Source: an uncultured Actinomycetes bacterium
Lineage (GTDB): Bacteria; Actinomycetota; Actinomycetes; Nanopelagicales; Nanopelagicaceae
DNA: 8,332 nucleotides
Assembly (NCBI GenBank): GCA_903867285.1
Contig: CAIPQX010000105.1
Span: forward strand, 1-8,332
Direction: 5' to 3'
Shown: positions 7,444 to 8,332 of the stretch, in pieces
Layout of the letters: each line of letters starts with the position of its first letter
Position numbering within the stretch: position 1 is the first letter of the stretch
The notes under the pieces: generated by a model
What the model was told of the DNA's origin: nothing
The model's database searches: none
The model's input: the letters and a program-made list of their open reading frames with translations, nothing else
Made by a program: the position numbers and the translations under genes

Positions 7444-7518
7444 GCCTCCCTAGCTCAGTGGTAGAGCATCCGCCTTGTAAGCGGAAGGTCGTCAGTTCAA
7501 TCCTGACGGGGGGCTCCA
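7444..7518 (+). tRNA. tRNA-Thr, anticodon UGU
   Basis: A full cloverleaf can be drawn. The acceptor strand is 7444-7450 paired with 7508-7514, with one U-G pair at the fourth position. The D-stem is GCTC/GAGC around AGTGGTA. The anticodon stem is TCCGC (7469-7473) with GCGGA (7481-7485), and the loop CTTGTAA gives anticodon TGT at 7476-7478. There is a five-base variable loop (AGGTC). The T-stem is GTCAG/CTGAC around TTCAATC. The discriminator is T (7515) and CCA is encoded at 7516-7518. C2-G71, G35 and U36 fit threonine identity. The tRNA reads ACA and probably other ACN codons. It lies divergently from ppx and only 34 bases before the permease ATG. Confidence 0.97.
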
Positions 7519-7536
7519 CGGCTGACTATTGAGCCC
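7511..7536 (+). repeat. Inverted repeat joining the tRNA 3' end to downstream sequence
   Basis: GGGCTC (7511-7516) covers part of the 3' acceptor strand, the discriminator and the first C of CCA. It is perfectly complementary to GAGCCC (7531-7536) downstream. An overlapping pair, CTGAC (7522-7526) with GTCAG (7539-7543), cannot form at the same time as a simple nested stem. In an unprocessed transcript these could compete with tRNA folding or shape 3' maturation. The pairing is visible, but any role is inference and six bases may be chance. Confidence 0.3.
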
Positions 7537-7552
7537 GCGTCAGATATCAATA

Positions 7553-8299
7553 ATGATGGCCCCTGTGATTAAGTTTTTGCTTGTTGCGCTGGTAGGTCTA
7601 TTTGTTGGAATTTTCAATGGTGCAGCAGGTGGCGCCTCAGTCTTTTCCTTTCCAGTACTGGTTGCTATCGGCTTAAATCCCATAACTGCAGTTGTAACGA
7701 GCGCAGTCGGAGTTTCTCCCGCGAATATCTTTGCTTTGGCGAGCAAGCGCCATGAGGTGCAACCAATAATTAGAGAGCACGCCAAGATATTGGTCGCCTG
7801 CTCAGTAGGAGCTCTTCTCGGGGCGATCGCACTAATCGCCGTACCGGAGGAGAACTTTAAAAGGTTGGTTCCCTTCCTACTGCTCATCGCCTCCTGCTCA
7901 TTGCTCATAAAAGTCGCTCCTGCCTTAACGGCGTTAGAGCGACGCATTGAGGTGTCGCTGATGCTGGCCATCGGAATCTATTGTGGCTACTTCGGCCCCG
8001 GACAAGGCGTGATGGTAATAGCCGTACTGGCTCGCGATGCTGGTAGATCGGTCGCCGCTGTGAACATCAGTAAGAATGTGATCGTCGGAATCTCAAATAT
8101 CCCCTCTGTCTGCATCTTTGCCTTCAGCGGATTGGTCGATTGGGTTTTGGCGGCGGCTCTACTCGTGGGATCAGGAGCAGGAGGCTATTTCGGCGGACGA
8201 ATCACCAATCGCTTTAGTCGAAGTACTTATAAGTGGATAATTTTTGGCGTGGGATTAACTTCAACCTTCTGGTTCTTTTACAAGTACTGGATTAAATAG
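7553..8299 (+). CDS. TauE/SafE-family membrane permease (putative anion exporter)
   Basis: This predicted inner-membrane protein of 248 residues shows the two-fold repeat of the TauE/SafE (formerly UPF0721) family. Each half has a glycine-rich loop in the membrane: GIFNGAAGGASVFSFP (19-34) and GYFGPGQG (145-152). The second half also has the polar VNISKN segment (170-175). Hydrophobic stretches lie roughly at 5-22, 29-62, 79-98, 104-121, 133-159, 174-194, 197-213 and 227-243, compatible with about eight passes. Characterised relatives move sulfite or sulfoacetate, but most members have unknown substrates and no sulfur gene is nearby. The start is uncertain: ATG at 7553 or 7556 fits the hydrophobic first helix best. 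A TTG at 7529 is in frame but would add a polar leader. No ribosome binding site is clear. The gene begins 34 bases after the tRNA CCA, so it may be expressed by readthrough from the tRNA promoter. Confidence 0.85.
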   Translation: MMAPVIKFLLVALVGLFVGIFNGAAGGASVFSFPVLVAIGLNPITAVVTSAVGVSPANIFALASKRHEVQPIIREHAKILVACSVGALLGAIALIAVPEENFKRLVPFLLLIASCSLLIKVAPALTALERRIEVSLMLAIGIYCGYFGPGQGVMVIAVLARDAGRSVAAVNISKNVIVGISNIPSVCIFAFSGLVDWVLAAALLVGSGAGGYFGGRITNRFSRSTYKWIIFGVGLTSTFWFFYKYWIK

Positions 8300-8301
8300 A
8301 T

Positions 8302-8332
8302 ATGACCTACTCATTTTGGTCTTGCTGCGGTA
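8302..8332 (+). CDS. Possible start of a further gene, cut by the window end
   Basis: An ATG two bases after the permease stop opens a frame reading MTYSFWSCCG up to the window edge. Tight spacing would suit this compact region, but ten codons are too few to judge and no ribosome binding site is clear. It may equally be untranslated sequence. Confidence 0.2.
   Translation, partial: MTYSFWSCCG

Noticed and set aside
7334..7519. Minus-strand 61-residue reading frame starting MEPPVRIELTTFRL
   Set aside because: It is the antisense of tRNA-Thr running into the 5' end of ppx. Peptides of this EPPV...TTF...LQG...STTEL type are a familiar false prediction from tRNA complements.
7529..7552. TTG start for the permease
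   Set aside because: It adds a polar leader before the first membrane helix, lies two bases beyond the CTGAC repeat and has no ribosome binding site; ATG at 7553 or 7556 is more likely.
7540..7971. Minus-strand 143-residue reading frame opposite the permease
   Set aside because: The plus-strand frame has clear family motifs and membrane segments; the antisense frame has none.
8304..8321. GACC/GGTC inverted repeat as a terminator after the permease
   Set aside because: The stem is only four pairs with a ten-base loop and no T tract.

Overview
The window is a compact stretch of housekeeping genes from a bacterium that is very probably an actinomycete (phylum Actinomycetota). Three things point that way. 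The order carD, ispD/ispF, cysS, rlmB is typical of actinobacteria. The cysteinyl-tRNA synthetase and the exopolyphosphatase begin with motifs I associate with mycobacterial and streptomycete proteins. The Nudix protein has the two-domain MutT1 layout found beside ppk in mycobacteria. Base composition looks roughly balanced rather than GC-rich and the intergenic gaps are tiny. This would fit a streamlined lineage such as freshwater Nanopelagicales (acI) or relatives, but that placement is inference.

Layout. Bases 1-3429 (+) hold the last codons of carD, a fused ispDF (isoprenoid precursor synthesis), cysS (cysteinyl-tRNA synthetase) and rlmB (SpoU-family rRNA 2'-O-methyltransferase). These are packed with gaps of 10 bases or less, or overlaps, and probably form one operon. 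After a 37-base gap, 3467-6435 (+) holds ppk (polyphosphate kinase 1) and mutT1 (Nudix plus histidine phosphatase), which overlap by ATGA. On the minus strand, 7352-6432 encodes a Ppx/GppA exopolyphosphatase that converges on mutT1, and their stop codons share bases. A 91-base spacer then carries a candidate extended -10 promoter and a small hairpin in front of tRNA-Thr(UGU) at 7444-7518. This is followed at once by an eight-segment TauE/SafE-family membrane permease (7553-8299) and perhaps the first codons of another gene.

How the genes work together. The left half joins CarD, which in other actinobacteria acts on RNA polymerase at promoters, with isoprenoid precursor supply, tRNA charging and ribosome modification. 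The right half is a polyphosphate and nucleotide module: Ppk makes polyphosphate, Ppx degrades it, and MutT1 hydrolyses damaged nucleoside triphosphates or dinucleoside polyphosphates. Making and breaking enzymes lie tail to tail.

I see no mobile element, CRISPR array, toxin-antitoxin pair, defence island or other exotic system. The more interesting points are small-scale: a perfect 7-bp hairpin over the carD stop just before ispDF, the ppk-mutT1/ppx convergent overlap, sparse Shine-Dalgarno sequences, and possible alternative RNA pairing at the tRNA-Thr/permease junction. There is no gene-free stretch longer than 300 bases.
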